Assembly: GCF_018687275.1 (NCBI RefSeq)
Contig: NZ_CP061287.1
Location: 1-64,000, forward strand
Direction of reading: 5' to 3'
Length of the DNA stretch: 64,000 bases
From: Polynucleobacter sp. MWH-Aus1W21
GTDB lineage: Bacteria > Pseudomonadota > Gammaproteobacteria > Burkholderiales > Burkholderiaceae
The stretch's first letter is position 1, and each line of letters opens with the position of its first letter. Of this stretch, positions 24,638-33,415 are shown piece after piece. Made by a program: the position numbers and the translations under genes. A model generated the notes under the pieces. That model was not told the origin of the DNA. It ran no database searches and saw only the letters and a list, made by a program, of their open reading frames with translations.

Positions 24638-26764
24638 ATGCCCTCTCCAATCGTAGTGCAAGTTGTTGTTGATAAGCCCCTTGCCCAGGGCTTTGACTAC
24701 TTATGGGATGAAGCATCATTAGGGGGGCAGCCAGAGGTTGGGGCAGTAGTAGAGGTTCCATTTGGGCGCAGCAAGCTGGTTGGGATTGTAATAAAAGTAA
24801 GTGCTTACTCTGACTATGATATCGATAAATTAAAAGGGGTAACCAGGGTCGCCCCGCTGCCCCCATTAGATCCTGCTGTTTTGCGCTTGATGAACTTTGC
24901 AAGCCAGTACTACATTCATGCCCTTGGTGAGACCATCATTCCCACCATTCCGCAGATGTGGAAAAAGTCCGATGACTGGGAAAAAATTCCTAAAAAGTTA
25001 GTTGCTGCCGGAGAAAAGCAAAAGAAAAAAACCAAACAAGAAGTTGTTGAGAGATATGTAGACGAAGATAATTTAAACGAAGGACAAAAACTCGCATTAG
25101 AAAAATTGCGCGCTTGCCCTTCGAATGAATTCAAAGCAATTCTTTTGCAAGGACAAACAGGTAGCGGAAAAACTGCTGTATTTCTAAATTGGCTGAGTGG
25201 AATATTGAAGGATGCAAGCGCACAAGTGCTGCTCTTGGTTCCTGAAATAAATTTAACGCCACAGTTAGAGCGCAGAGTGCGCGCATATTTCCCAGATAAA
25301 AAAATGGTTGTACTTCACAGTGGCGTTAGTGAAAAGGTCAGAGGAATTGCATGGCATGAAGCAATGACTGGCAAAGCACAAATCATTTTGGGCACACGCT
25401 TGGCAGCATTAACACCCCTACCCAACTTACGCGCTATCGTTGTAGATGAGGAACATGACCCATCCTATAAACAGCAAGATGGCATTCGTTATTCTGCGCG
25501 CGACCTTGCAGTTTGGCGCGCTCATGACCTTAAGGTGCCAATCTTGTTAGCATCTGCAACGCCATCGCTTGAAACATGGATGGCTGCTAAAGCGGGACGC
25601 TATGAATATATTCGCTTAGATCAACGCGCACAAGGCGCAAGCCTTCCCAAAGTACATTTGGTGAACACGCGAGATCCACAAACACAATTTAGCCCTGGTG
25701 ATATTGAGAGGCCAAAATCCAAGAGCCTAATCACTAAAACGCTTGCGCATGCAGTAAGTCAGAATTTAGAAAAACGGCAGCAGAGTTTAATTCTTATCAA
25801 TCGACGTGGTTATGCGCCGGTATTAAGCTGTAGCGCATGCTCATGGCTTTCTAAATGTGAGCAATGTAGCTCATACATGGTGCTTCATAAGGCTGGCGCT
25901 TTAGCTAGGAAATCCGTTTTAAGTTGCCATCACTGCGGACTGGCGAAGAATATCCCGAATCATTGCCCTGAGTGCGGCAATGCTGATCTCAAGACCCTAG
26001 GGCAAGGTACCCAAAAGATTGAAGACTCTATTGAAGAGATGTGGCCAAGTGCCAGAGTGTTGCGAGTGGATACGGATTCAAGTAGAAAGAGTAAAGGTGC
26101 TGAAGAGCTCTTTCAGGAAATACATCAGGGAAATGTTGATATTGTTGTTGGTACCCAAATGATCGCCAAGGGGCACGATTATCAAAATATTGGTTTGGTT
26201 GCCGTATTGGATGCCGATAGCAGATTGTTTTCACAAGACTTTAGGGCGGCAGAAAGATTGTTTGCCCAACTGGTTCAGGTGGCTGGTCGCGCGGGGAGAT
26301 CGGGCAAAGACGGAGAAGCGGGTGGCGCAATTTATATCGAAACTCAATTTCCAGAGGCTGCAGTTTTTCAGTTCTTACTGCGCCACGACGTAGACGGTTT
26401 TTTATCCTACACGGCAAACGAAAGAAAAGAAGCTGGCTTGCCGCCATTTGCATATCAGGCATTAGTTCATGCTGAGGCCAAAAGTCTTGATAAGGCAATC
26501 CAGTTTTTGAGCGTTTTGAAGGGCTATTTAAAGTCTAGCGGCCTTATAGCCAATGGGCTCAGAGTCTACGACCCCGTTCCCAAGGCGATGATGCGAGTGG
26601 CAGGTTCAGAGCGTGCTCAGCTCCTGGTGGAGTCTGATGATCGTAAAAACCTACAAGAAATTTTAGAGGTGATGGATCGCTATTTGCGGGAGAATTCTCA
26701 GGGGCGCATTAGCAAGGAAGGTCGCATTCGTTGGCTCATTGAGCGCGACCCTATTTCTATCTAA
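24638..26764 (+). CDS. priA: Primosomal protein N' (PriA helicase)
   Basis: PriA restarts stalled replication forks by recognising branched DNA and reloading DnaB. The 708-aa product has the N-terminal 3'-end-binding domain (VVVDKPLAQGFDYLW), Walker A GQTGSGKTAVFL, the DEEH box (VVDEEHDPSYKQQ), and a zinc region with paired cysteines (CSACSWLSKCEQC, CHHCG, CPECG). Helicase motifs V-VI follow (VVGTQMIAKGHDYQNIGLV, QVAGRAGRSG). All are intact. It runs towards gcvH, with only 3 bases between the two stop codons. Confidence 0.96.
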   Translation: MPSPIVVQVVVDKPLAQGFDYLWDEASLGGQPEVGAVVEVPFGRSKLVGIVIKVSAYSDYDIDKLKGVTRVAPLPPLDPAVLRLMNFASQYYIHALGETIIPTIPQMWKKSDDWEKIPKKLVAAGEKQKKKTKQEVVERYVDEDNLNEGQKLALEKLRACPSNEFKAILLQGQTGSGKTAVFLNWLSGILKDASAQVLLLVPEINLTPQLERRVRAYFPDKKMVVLHSGVSEKVRGIAWHEAMTGKAQIILGTRLAALTPLPNLRAIVVDEEHDPSYKQQDGIRYSARDLAVWRAHDLKVPILLASATPSLETWMAAKAGRYEYIRLDQRAQGASLPKVHLVNTRDPQTQFSPGDIERPKSKSLITKTLAHAVSQNLEKRQQSLILINRRGYAPVLSCSACSWLSKCEQCSSYMVLHKAGALARKSVLSCHHCGLAKNIPNHCPECGNADLKTLGQGTQKIEDSIEEMWPSARVLRVDTDSSRKSKGAEELFQEIHQGNVDIVVGTQMIAKGHDYQNIGLVAVLDADSRLFSQDFRAAERLFAQLVQVAGRAGRSGKDGEAGGAIYIETQFPEAAVFQFLLRHDVDGFLSYTANERKEAGLPPFAYQALVHAEAKSLDKAIQFLSVLKGYLKSSGLIANGLRVYDPVPKAMMRVAGSERAQLLVESDDRKNLQEILEVMDRYLRENSQGRISKEGRIRWLIERDPISI

Positions 26765-26767
26765 TTT

Positions 26768-27160
26768 TTAGGCTCCAGGCCCTGCGTTATATTTTTCTAA
26801 AGTTAAGAGCTGGTTTAAATCAGAGGCAAGAGTGTCATCGGATGTGGGTTTGATTTTGAAAAGCCATACGCTGTAAGGCTTTTCATTGACAAGCTCAGGT
26901 GATGCATCCACTTCTTCATTGAGCGCAACAATTTCACCGCTCACGGGGGCATGAATATCGCTTGCTGCTTTTACTGATTCAATCACTGCAATAGCTTCAC
27001 CCTGCTTTACTTGTTGGCCAAGCTTTGGCGCCTGAAAGAACATTACATCACCAAGAGCTTCTTGGGCGTGGTTGCTAATGCCAACCCAAATTAGCCCATC
27101 ATCTTCCTGGTCGGCCCATTCGTGAGTTTCTGCAAATTTAAAAGTATCTTGGCTGTTCAT
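26768..27160 (-). CDS. gcvH: Glycine cleavage system H protein
   Basis: GcvH carries the lipoyl arm of the glycine cleavage system. The 130-aa protein has the lipoylation motif IESVKAASDIHAP with lysine 64, and the usual HEWA start and GEIVALNEEV. I chose the ATG at 27160, which follows AAGGATAAAACA on the minus strand. The ORF opens earlier at 27181 but has no better ribosome site. gcvT and gcvP are not adjacent, so it stands alone here. It may serve glycine cleavage or lipoate transfer. Confidence 0.92.
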   Translation of the reverse strand: MNSQDTFKFAETHEWADQEDDGLIWVGISNHAQEALGDVMFFQAPKLGQQVKQGEAIAVIESVKAASDIHAPVSGEIVALNEEVDASPELVNEKPYSVWLFKIKPTSDDTLASDLNQLLTLEKYNAGPGA

Positions 27161-27243
27161 TGTTTTATCCTTTAGGCACATTTTATGCCCACTCTCATAA
27201 AATGATTGATCATCAAATATATGAATTTATCTGCTGGATATAT

Positions 27244-27888
27244 ATGCCAATCAAATTAGGAATTGTTCCCGTTACCCCTTATGAGCAAAATTGCTCCATC
27301 TTGGTTTGCCAAGAGACAGGCGATGCTGCGGTGGTAGATCCCGGTGGAGATATTGACAAGATCCTTGAAGGCGTTAAGCAGATGGGCGGAAACGTAAAAA
27401 AGATCTTACTAACTCATGGGCATCTTGATCATTGCGCAGCCGCTAAAGACTTGGCTGATCAGCTGGGCGTGCCTATTGAGGGGCCGCAGGAAGATGAGCG
27501 ATTTTGGATTGATCAATTACCAGAGCAAACAGTGCGCTTTGGTTTTGGACACGCCAAAGTTTTTGAGCCTGATCGTTGGTTAAATAATGGCGATCATGTA
27601 AAAGTTGGCAATGTTGATCTTGAAGTATTTCATTGTCCCGGTCATACCCCAGGACACGTTGTATTTTTTGACAAGGAAGATCGTTTGGCAATAGTTGGAG
27701 ATGTTTTATTTGCAGGCTCTATTGGCAGGACAGATTTTCCGCGTGGCAACCATGCGGATTTAATTCATGCGATTAAAACTAAATTGTGGCCCTTGGGAGA
27801 TGATGTTCAGTTTGTGCCGGGCCATGGACCAATGTCGACATTTGGTCAGGAGCGAAAAACGAATCCCTATGTTGGGGATCGCGCTTAA
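27244..27888 (+). CDS. Metallo-beta-lactamase fold hydrolase, glyoxalase II-like
   Basis: A 214-aa MBL-fold hydrolase with every metal ligand of the glyoxalase II type: THGHLDH, CPGHTPGH, the bridging aspartate in VGDVLFAGSIGRTDFP, and VPGHGP. It is shorter than classical GloB and resembles the GloC/YcbL type that hydrolyses glutathione thioesters such as S-lactoylglutathione. The start at ATG 27244 gives MPIKLGIVPVTPYEQNC, the normal family start. Earlier in-frame codons overlap the gcvH leader. It is divergent from gcvH. Confidence 0.87.
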   Translation: MPIKLGIVPVTPYEQNCSILVCQETGDAAVVDPGGDIDKILEGVKQMGGNVKKILLTHGHLDHCAAAKDLADQLGVPIEGPQEDERFWIDQLPEQTVRFGFGHAKVFEPDRWLNNGDHVKVGNVDLEVFHCPGHTPGHVVFFDKEDRLAIVGDVLFAGSIGRTDFPRGNHADLIHAIKTKLWPLGDDVQFVPGHGPMSTFGQERKTNPYVGDRA

Positions 27889-27909
27889 AACTTTTTACTA
27901 CTAGTGATA

Positions 27910-28095
27910 TTAGGTTTTTGCTGAACCAGTACGATGTGTACGGTTGTATAAACAGCTAGCGCAGATCCAGCGTTGCTTACGATTGCTTGTCGGAATCCAT
28001 GTGCCACCCTCAAGTCGTTTTTCACGGCTGCAAGAAGAGCAAAATTTAAGGCTCTGAGAGGTTTCTTGGGTAGCTGCTGGAGTCGAGGTAGTCAT
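27910..28095 (-). CDS. Small Cys4 (zinc-ribbon-like) protein of unknown function
   Basis: A 61-aa protein with two cysteine pairs, FCSSCSREK and WICASCLYNR, spaced by about 23 residues. This is the layout of a small zinc ribbon. The N-terminal 18 residues are Thr/Ser/Gln-rich and probably disordered, and the C-terminus is basic. I do not recognise a named family. The ATG at 28095 is preferred over a TTG two codons earlier. Coding is supported by the cysteine pattern and by its neat fit between two genes. Confidence 0.6.
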   Translation of the reverse strand: MTTSTPAATQETSQSLKFCSSCSREKRLEGGTWIPTSNRKQRWICASCLYNRTHRTGSAKT

Positions 28096-28135
28096 TGGCA
28101 ATCCGGGTAAGGCAAATCTATACAGAAAATCTATT

Positions 28136-29278
28136 TTACCCGTTTTGTCCCGCTGGAGCTGGGCTTAGGACAACTCTGACTGAATCGGCCGTTTTATTGC
28201 CGTCAAAGTCTAGCCAAGCCTTGTTTTCAAAGTCATAAAGCTTGCACTTGCGCGCAGTATCGAAATACCAGCCCCAAGAGAACTTTTGTACAAAAATGCG
28301 CTCTGGAAGGATGGTTTCAAGAGTCTGCTGGGCTTCTGGCAGGCGATAAAGCGGTACGCTCATGTCCACATGGTGCGCTGTGTGCTCCATGATGTGGTGC
28401 ATCAATTTGCCCCAAATCCAGTTAAAAGTCAGATGAACGGTGGTGGAGACGAATGGCTGAGCACGTAACCACTCAGATTTTTTGTCGTACCAAGAGACTT
28501 TTGGATGAGTGTGGTGTACGTAGACCACAAAACCGATCATGCCGTTCCAGAATAAGAATGGAACTGCGAAACCAGTGATTAAACCAATCCAAATAGATTG
28601 ACCAGTTGCGATGGCGCCAGCAATTAAACAAGCAATCCAAACAATCGCAAATGCGGTAACGAGCAAATTATCTTTTAGGAAAATTGGGCGATCACCCGGT
28701 TTGTTTTTAGCATTTGGGAAGTACTCGCGTCTCCACCAAATTTCAATTAAGTAGTAGAAAACAGGGCCCCAGCCGCTACGATAAAGATGCTCCAAAGCCT
28801 TACGCCATGGGGGAAGCGCGTCATATTCTGATTTTGATAAAGGCGCCCAAACGAAGTCAAATCCCTTCAGATTTGTTTGTCCGTGATGCACAACGTTATG
28901 ACCAACGTCCCACAAGCTATATGGTGTGAGTGATGGTAAGAACGCAATGCGACCTAAAACTTTATTAAGCTCACGATTGGGTGTGTAGCTTTGGTGACAT
29001 GCATCGTGACCTAGAATAAAAATGCGTCCCGTTACAAATCCTGCGATGAGACCAAATACAACTTTAAGCAGAACGCTCTCAACAAATATAGTACCTGCTA
29101 TGCAGCCGAGCCACAAAAGGGCGTCTATTACTAGGAGCATGATTGCGCGCCCAGTTTCGCCTTGTGCCATTGGAATTAACCAGCTTCGAATGATTTTTCG
29201 ATGCGGTAATGGCGCCTCTGGCGGCAAGGGGTTAGTCAATGAGGGCTCTGAAAGGGCGGAATTTAGATGTGTAGACAC
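28136..29278 (-). CDS. Membrane fatty acid desaturase
   Basis: An integral-membrane di-iron desaturase that introduces double bonds into lipid acyl chains. The histidine boxes are GHDACHQS, HNVVHHG and HTAHHVD, plus HHTHP, set among four or more hydrophobic segments. The start is uncertain. No ATG precedes the first membrane helix except one inside RSWLIPMAQ. I used the GTG at 29278 (VSTHLNSALSEP), while TTGs at 29290 and 29323 are also open. Neither has a strong ribosome site, though GCGGGAAA precedes 29323. The role is probably control of membrane fluidity in the cold. Confidence 0.87.
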   Translation of the reverse strand: MSTHLNSALSEPSLTNPLPPEAPLPHRKIIRSWLIPMAQGETGRAIMLLVIDALLWLGCIAGTIFVESVLLKVVFGLIAGFVTGRIFILGHDACHQSYTPNRELNKVLGRIAFLPSLTPYSLWDVGHNVVHHGQTNLKGFDFVWAPLSKSEYDALPPWRKALEHLYRSGWGPVFYYLIEIWWRREYFPNAKNKPGDRPIFLKDNLLVTAFAIVWIACLIAGAIATGQSIWIGLITGFAVPFLFWNGMIGFVVYVHHTHPKVSWYDKKSEWLRAQPFVSTTVHLTFNWIWGKLMHHIMEHTAHHVDMSVPLYRLPEAQQTLETILPERIFVQKFSWGWYFDTARKCKLYDFENKAWLDFDGNKTADSVRVVLSPAPAGQNG

Positions 29279-29360
29279 GATAAGAATCAATAAGTTAGGT
29301 GGAAATGATAGCGGTTTTCGCAATTTCCCGCATGATGTAAGTCAAAAACCCCTTTGTTTT

Positions 29361-29436
29361 TGGCGCGCCCGGCAGGAATCGAACCTGCGACCCTTGGCTT
29401 CGGAGGCCAATACTCTATCCACTGAGCTACGGGCGC
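29361..29436 (-). tRNA. tRNA-Arg (anticodon CCG)
   Basis: A full cloverleaf on the minus strand. The acceptor GCGCCCG pairs with CGGGCGC, the anticodon loop CTCCGAA gives CCG, the T-arm is GCAGG TTCGATT CCTGC, and CCA is encoded. It lies between the desaturase and a cytochrome gene. Confidence 0.95.
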
Positions 29437-29539
29437 CAGTGAAAATCTGGCTACCCCTCTATTGTAAGTGCCTATAACCCTACTCTCTAGTTATAATCAC
29501 GGCAAAACAACCCTAAAACCCGTCAAACGATAAATTCTT

Positions 29540-30040
29540 ATGAGCAACGAGCACGGAAGTCTGATTAAGTCCCCAAAACAACTCATCATCATGGTGTTTG
29601 CAAGCTTTTTTGTGCCACTCATCATCATTTTATTGCTGATGGTGTTTGTGAACAACGGCAAGCGTAGCGATTCTGCTGCAAGCGCTGAGCAATTGATTAA
29701 GCCAGTGGCGCAGTTGAACTTTAAAGACGCTAGCACCCCTAAAGAGCTTCAAACAGGCGAGCAAGTTTATAAAGCGGTTTGCGCAGCATGTCATGCAAGC
29801 GGCGCTGCGGGTGCCCCTAAATTTGGCGATGCCGGTGCATGGGCGTCACGTTTAGGTAAGGGCTATGACGGCTTGCTAGCATCTGTAATTAAAGGTAAAG
29901 GCGCTATGCCTGCTCGTGGCGGAGCTGCTCCTGCTGATGTGAGCGACTATGAGTTGGGTCGTGCGGTTGTGTATATGGCAAATTCTGCTGGTGGCAAATT
30001 ACCAGAGCCAAAAGCACCAGCCGCTCCTGCGACAAAATAA
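29540..30040 (+). CDS. Membrane-anchored c-type cytochrome (cytochrome c5-like)
   Basis: A 166-aa electron carrier. An N-terminal membrane anchor (residues 17-37, IIMVFASFFVPLIIILLLMVF) is followed by a linker and a heme-binding CAACH motif near residue 80. A methionine in KGAMPARGG is the likely axial ligand. The C-terminal tail PEPKAPAAPATK is Pro/Ala-rich. The anchor is uncleaved, so the heme domain faces the periplasm. It probably feeds or drains a respiratory oxidase. It ends in a good hairpin terminator. Confidence 0.88.
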   Translation: MSNEHGSLIKSPKQLIIMVFASFFVPLIIILLLMVFVNNGKRSDSAASAEQLIKPVAQLNFKDASTPKELQTGEQVYKAVCAACHASGAAGAPKFGDAGAWASRLGKGYDGLLASVIKGKGAMPARGGAAPADVSDYELGRAVVYMANSAGGKLPEPKAPAAPATK

Positions 30041-30057
30041 TTTTTTTGCGCTGATTT

Positions 30058-30085
30058 AAAAGCTGGCTATATGCCAGCTTTTTTA
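30058..30085. terminator. Intrinsic terminator between convergent genes
   Basis: AAAGCTGGC (30059-30067) pairs with GCCAGCTTT (30073-30081) with a 5-nt loop and a following T-run. An A-run on the other side lets it work on both strands, for the cytochrome gene and for rsmI. Confidence 0.8.
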
Positions 30086-30092
30086 TTTCTGC

Positions 30093-30986
30093 TTATTCGT
30101 TTTTTGCATCCAAGGCGATTTGGTAAGCCTCTTTTTTTGTAAGTCCTAGAGTTTGCGAGAGAACTGCAGCAATTTCTTTGCTACCCATGTAAGGGCTTAG
30201 CGCGTTTGCCCATAACAGCAGCGACGCATGTTCAGGCGTCTCGTCGCCCTTGGCTGAGCGAGCTGCAACCACGATCACAAATTCGCCCCTAAGACTCTCT
30301 GCGCCCTCAAGCCAGCTACTAACATTGTGTGCCTCAAGAGAAATAATTTCTTCAAATTTTTTTGTTAACTCGCGACAAATTAAAAGTTGACGATCAGGTT
30401 CAAGATGATTTGCCAATAGCGCTAACGTCTCTTTGATGTGGTGTGGCGATTCAAAAAAGATGCTTGCTTTTTTGCTACTCGAAATATCTTGCAAAAAGAT
30501 GTCGCGATCTTTTGTTTTGTTCGGCCAAAAACCTAAAAATTGAAAGCGCCCTTCTGAGCCATACATCACAGACCCCGCCGCTGAAATCGCCCCGGATACT
30601 GCGCTTGCACCAGGAATGGGTATTACCCGCAACCCGGCTTTTTGAACTTCACTTACAAGTCTTGCCCCGGGGTCAGAAACGCCTGGTGTGCCTGCGTCTG
30701 AGATATAGGCCCAACGTTCGCCATTTGTGAGGTGCTGAATAACTGTTTGAGCTCCACTGATTTCATTGTGCTCATGAAGCGCTAAACATTTTTTATGGAT
30801 ACCAAATTGCTGGAGTAACGCTGCGCTATGCCTGGTGTCTTCACAGGCAATTCCATCCACGGCATTTAATACGTGTAGGGCGCGTAAAGTAATGTCACCC
30901 AAATTACCAATAGGTGTGGCGACCATGTAAAGAGCCCCAGCGGGTAAATCCTGCTGCTTTAAAAAATCAAATGAGCCAAGTTCCAT
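30093..30986 (-). CDS. rsmI: 16S rRNA (cytidine-1402-2'-O) methyltransferase RsmI
   Basis: RsmI 2'-O-methylates C1402 of 16S rRNA. The 297-aa product has the tetrapyrrole-methylase-like fold with VATPIGNLGDITLRAL near residue 22, CEDTRHSAALL, and the glycine-rich YISDAGTPGVSDPG and IPGASA. It is divergent from a SIS-domain gene and a BON lipoprotein gene, matching the E. coli rsmI-diaA-dolP neighbourhood but without lpoA and yraN. Confidence 0.95.
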   Translation of the reverse strand: MELGSFDFLKQQDLPAGALYMVATPIGNLGDITLRALHVLNAVDGIACEDTRHSAALLQQFGIHKKCLALHEHNEISGAQTVIQHLTNGERWAYISDAGTPGVSDPGARLVSEVQKAGLRVIPIPGASAVSGAISAAGSVMYGSEGRFQFLGFWPNKTKDRDIFLQDISSSKKASIFFESPHHIKETLALLANHLEPDRQLLICRELTKKFEEIISLEAHNVSSWLEGAESLRGEFVIVVAARSAKGDETPEHASLLLWANALSPYMGSKEIAAVLSQTLGLTKKEAYQIALDAKNE

Positions 30987-31089
30987 GGGGTTTGCCTGAA
31001 AAAGTTAAATAATTAGTAAGAGAATACGTTGCTTTTGGGATGACCCGATTGCCGCTGAAATTAGCCTATCTTTGGCGCATAATATTGAT

Positions 31090-31692
31090 ATGGAAAAAGA
31101 TCTCAATGAACGTTTGCGCAAGCGCGCCTCCCAACATTTTTTAGATAGCATTGCGGTAAAGCAAGAGGCCGAGAAAGTGCTGCCTGATTTTGTTGCTGCT
31201 GGCGTGTTGGCAATGGTGGAGTGTTTACGCGCCGGAGGCAAGGTTATGGCTTGCGGCAACGGCGGTTCGGCGGCCGATGCACAACACTTTGCTGCTGAGT
31301 TGATTGGCCGCTTTGAAAGAGAGCGTCAAGAGCTGGCGGCGATTGCTTTGACAACCGACACCTCCATACTCACTGCAGTTGGAAATGATTACAGCTTTGA
31401 CGAAGTTTTCAGCAAACAAGTTCGTGGGCTTGGAAAAAAAGGTGACATTCTTTTGGGAATTTCAACTTCTGGAAACTCAAAGAACGTTGTTAAAGCAATT
31501 GAAGCTGCAAAAAAGATGGGCATCAAAACTATTGCGTTGACCGGTAATGGCGGTGGAAAAATTGCGCAATTGTTAGATAAAGATGATATTCATTTATCCG
31601 CGCCATCAACTCGAACTGCGCGCATCCAGGAAACCCATTTGGTTTTACTGCATGCCTTGTGCGATGGCGTAGATCATGTTTTGCTTGACTAA
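31090..31692 (+). CDS. diaA: SIS-domain protein, DiaA or GmhA type
   Basis: A 200-aa single SIS-domain protein. CGNGGSAADAQHFAAELIGRFERER and GISTSGNSKNVVKAIEAAKKMG are shared by phosphoheptose isomerase (GmhA, LPS heptose synthesis) and DiaA, which binds DnaA and aids initiation. Location next to rsmI and a BON lipoprotein gene is the E. coli diaA setting, so I lean to DiaA. The start at ATG 31090 is preferred over TTG 31072. No clear ribosome site is visible, so it may be leaderless or weakly translated. Confidence 0.75.
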   Translation: MEKDLNERLRKRASQHFLDSIAVKQEAEKVLPDFVAAGVLAMVECLRAGGKVMACGNGGSAADAQHFAAELIGRFERERQELAAIALTTDTSILTAVGNDYSFDEVFSKQVRGLGKKGDILLGISTSGNSKNVVKAIEAAKKMGIKTIALTGNGGGKIAQLLDKDDIHLSAPSTRTARIQETHLVLLHALCDGVDHVLLD

Positions 31693-31725
31693 AATTTATT
31701 GAAACTCAACACAGAAAATATCCCA

Positions 31726-32376
31726 ATGAAAATTTCCGCTATCGCCAAGTTATTTGTTGCACTATTAATCGCATCGCAGTTAACAGCATGTGGTGTGCTT
31801 GCAGTAGGCGGTGTTGCAGCTGGCTCTACCGTCCTGGCCGATCGTCGCACCCCTGGCGTTCAAGCCATTGATAAAGGCATTGAACTTGAAGCAGGAAACG
31901 TATTAGCTAAGAAATTTGGGGATAACGCACACATTAATGTCACTTCGTTTAATCAAAAAGTGTTGCTGACCGGAGAGGTTAAGAATGCTGATATTAAGAA
32001 CGAGGCTGGTGCCTATGTAAAGGCGATGAAAAACGCGCGCTCCGTATTTAATGAATTAATTATTGGACCAAATAGTAGCTACACATCTCGCGCAAATGAC
32101 TCTTATCTCGAGTCGAAAATTAAAACCCAAATGATCTTCACTGAGCAGCTGCCATCTAATTCTATGGTGATAGTTGCTGAAGGAAGTAGCGTTTATCTGA
32201 TGGGCATGTTGACGCAAAACGAAGCAGATATTGCTAAGAAAGTAACCAGCAATACGAACGGCGTAAAAGATGTTTATGTTTACTTTGACATTATTTCTCA
32301 AGAAGAAAAAGCACGTTTAGAAAAGCAAGGCAAGGCGGACCAATCACAACCTAGCAGTCCTCCAAAGTTTCAGTAA
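31726..32376 (+). CDS. BON-domain outer-membrane lipoprotein (DolP/YraP-like)
   Basis: A 216-aa lipoprotein. MKISAIAKLFVALLIASQLTAC is a lipoprotein signal with lipobox LTAC. Two BON domains follow, near residues 40-115 and 125-195. In E. coli the equivalent DolP supports outer-membrane integrity. The tail is polar (QGKADQSQPSSPPKFQ). I chose ATG 31726 because it begins the signal peptide. A TTG at 31699 would add nine residues that do not fit one. It follows the SIS gene by 33 bases. Confidence 0.87.
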   Translation: MKISAIAKLFVALLIASQLTACGVLAVGGVAAGSTVLADRRTPGVQAIDKGIELEAGNVLAKKFGDNAHINVTSFNQKVLLTGEVKNADIKNEAGAYVKAMKNARSVFNELIIGPNSSYTSRANDSYLESKIKTQMIFTEQLPSNSMVIVAEGSSVYLMGMLTQNEADIAKKVTSNTNGVKDVYVYFDIISQEEKARLEKQGKADQSQPSSPPKFQ

Positions 32377-32393
32377 TTTTTTGAATCTTGGTG

Positions 32394-32747
32394 ATGTTTA
32401 AAAAGCGAGTCACTTCGAAAAGATTTTTTTTGTTTGCTGTGCTCGCCTACTGTATACCAATCGCACACGCAAGCGCTGAAGATGAAAAAGCATTTTCCAT
32501 TGCTAAACAAAATGCATGTTTAGGTTGTCATGCAATTAATAAAAAAATTGTTGGCCCAAGCTTTCAAGCAATCGCAGAAAAATATAAGAGCGATGCAAAT
32601 GCTCAAACGTTTTTAAAAAACAAAATCAGCAAAGGCGGGTCTGGATCTTGGGGCGTGGTGCCTATGCCGGCTAATACAAAACTAAACGACGCGGACTTAT
32701 CTGCATTGGCCAGCTGGATATTACGCGGCGCACCCAATAAAAATTAA
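32394..32747 (+). CDS. Small periplasmic class I cytochrome c
   Basis: A 117-aa secreted cytochrome. The signal peptide FFLFAVLAYCIPIAHASA is followed by heme motif CLGCH in KQNACLGCHAINKKIVGPSF, and PMPANTKL gives the Met ligand. The spacing resembles cytochrome c551/c552. ATG 32394 is the likely start, with no strong ribosome site. It lies 17 bases after the BON lipoprotein gene and may be co-transcribed with it. Confidence 0.85.
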   Translation: MFKKRVTSKRFFLFAVLAYCIPIAHASAEDEKAFSIAKQNACLGCHAINKKIVGPSFQAIAEKYKSDANAQTFLKNKISKGGSGSWGVVPMPANTKLNDADLSALASWILRGAPNKN

Positions 32748-32758
32748 TGCAGAGTTAG

Positions 32759-33415
32759 TTAACGTGCAAGCCCAGGCCTACCTAAGAACCACCACCACGC
32801 TTGATTAGAGCGCTTGAGGTTTTGTTTTAGTGCGTAATCCATATCGGCCCACTGTTCATTTGCGGCTTCTTCCACAATGGTTGCGGGACTCGCGGGCGGC
32901 AACTTAAGGCAAGCGTCAGCATCGCCGTAAGCGTACTCAACTGTCATTCCAGCCTTTTGTGCCAAATGCATCATCGCCTTATTGTTTGCAAGGCAGTGAA
33001 CATACAGTGTTTCAATGCGGGTATTGCGTGAGTGCACGGAAGAGCGCTGCAATAGTGCTGTTCCCAGGCCCTGTGAGCGCCCTTCTGGCAATACTGACAC
33101 ACCAAATTCAGCGGCGCGCGCTTGGCCCTTATGCTCTGGTAGATAGGCTAAATGGGCCATGCCAATGAGCTTCAGGTCTAAATCAAACACGCCGAAAATA
33201 GCATCCTTATTGAAATCTAGATTCTCAACATAGTGACGAATGACTTCATCAGGAGTTTGAGTCCCAAAGCGTAAGCGCCTATCTTCATCATTTAGCTGTA
33301 GTAAATGATTCAATATCTCTTCTCTGTAGCCCGCATGAAGTTCGCGAACGGGCACAGTCTGCCCTGCCGAATATGGGCTCGCAGGTAAGTGACTATTCGC
33401 TAATTTAGTGTGCAT
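32759..33415 (-). CDS. GNAT family N-acetyltransferase
   Basis: A 218-aa acetyltransferase with the acetyl-CoA-binding motif GRSQGLGTALLQRSSVHSRN near residue 112 and a following YVHCLANNKAMMHLAQKAGM. The N-terminal 30 residues look disordered. The substrate is unknown. It is transcribed away from the rRNA operon and converges with the cytochrome gene. Confidence 0.8.
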   Translation of the reverse strand: MHTKLANSHLPASPYSAGQTVPVRELHAGYREEILNHLLQLNDEDRRLRFGTQTPDEVIRHYVENLDFNKDAIFGVFDLDLKLIGMAHLAYLPEHKGQARAAEFGVSVLPEGRSQGLGTALLQRSSVHSRNTRIETLYVHCLANNKAMMHLAQKAGMTVEYAYGDADACLKLPPASPATIVEEAANEQWADMDYALKQNLKRSNQAWWWFLGRPGLAR

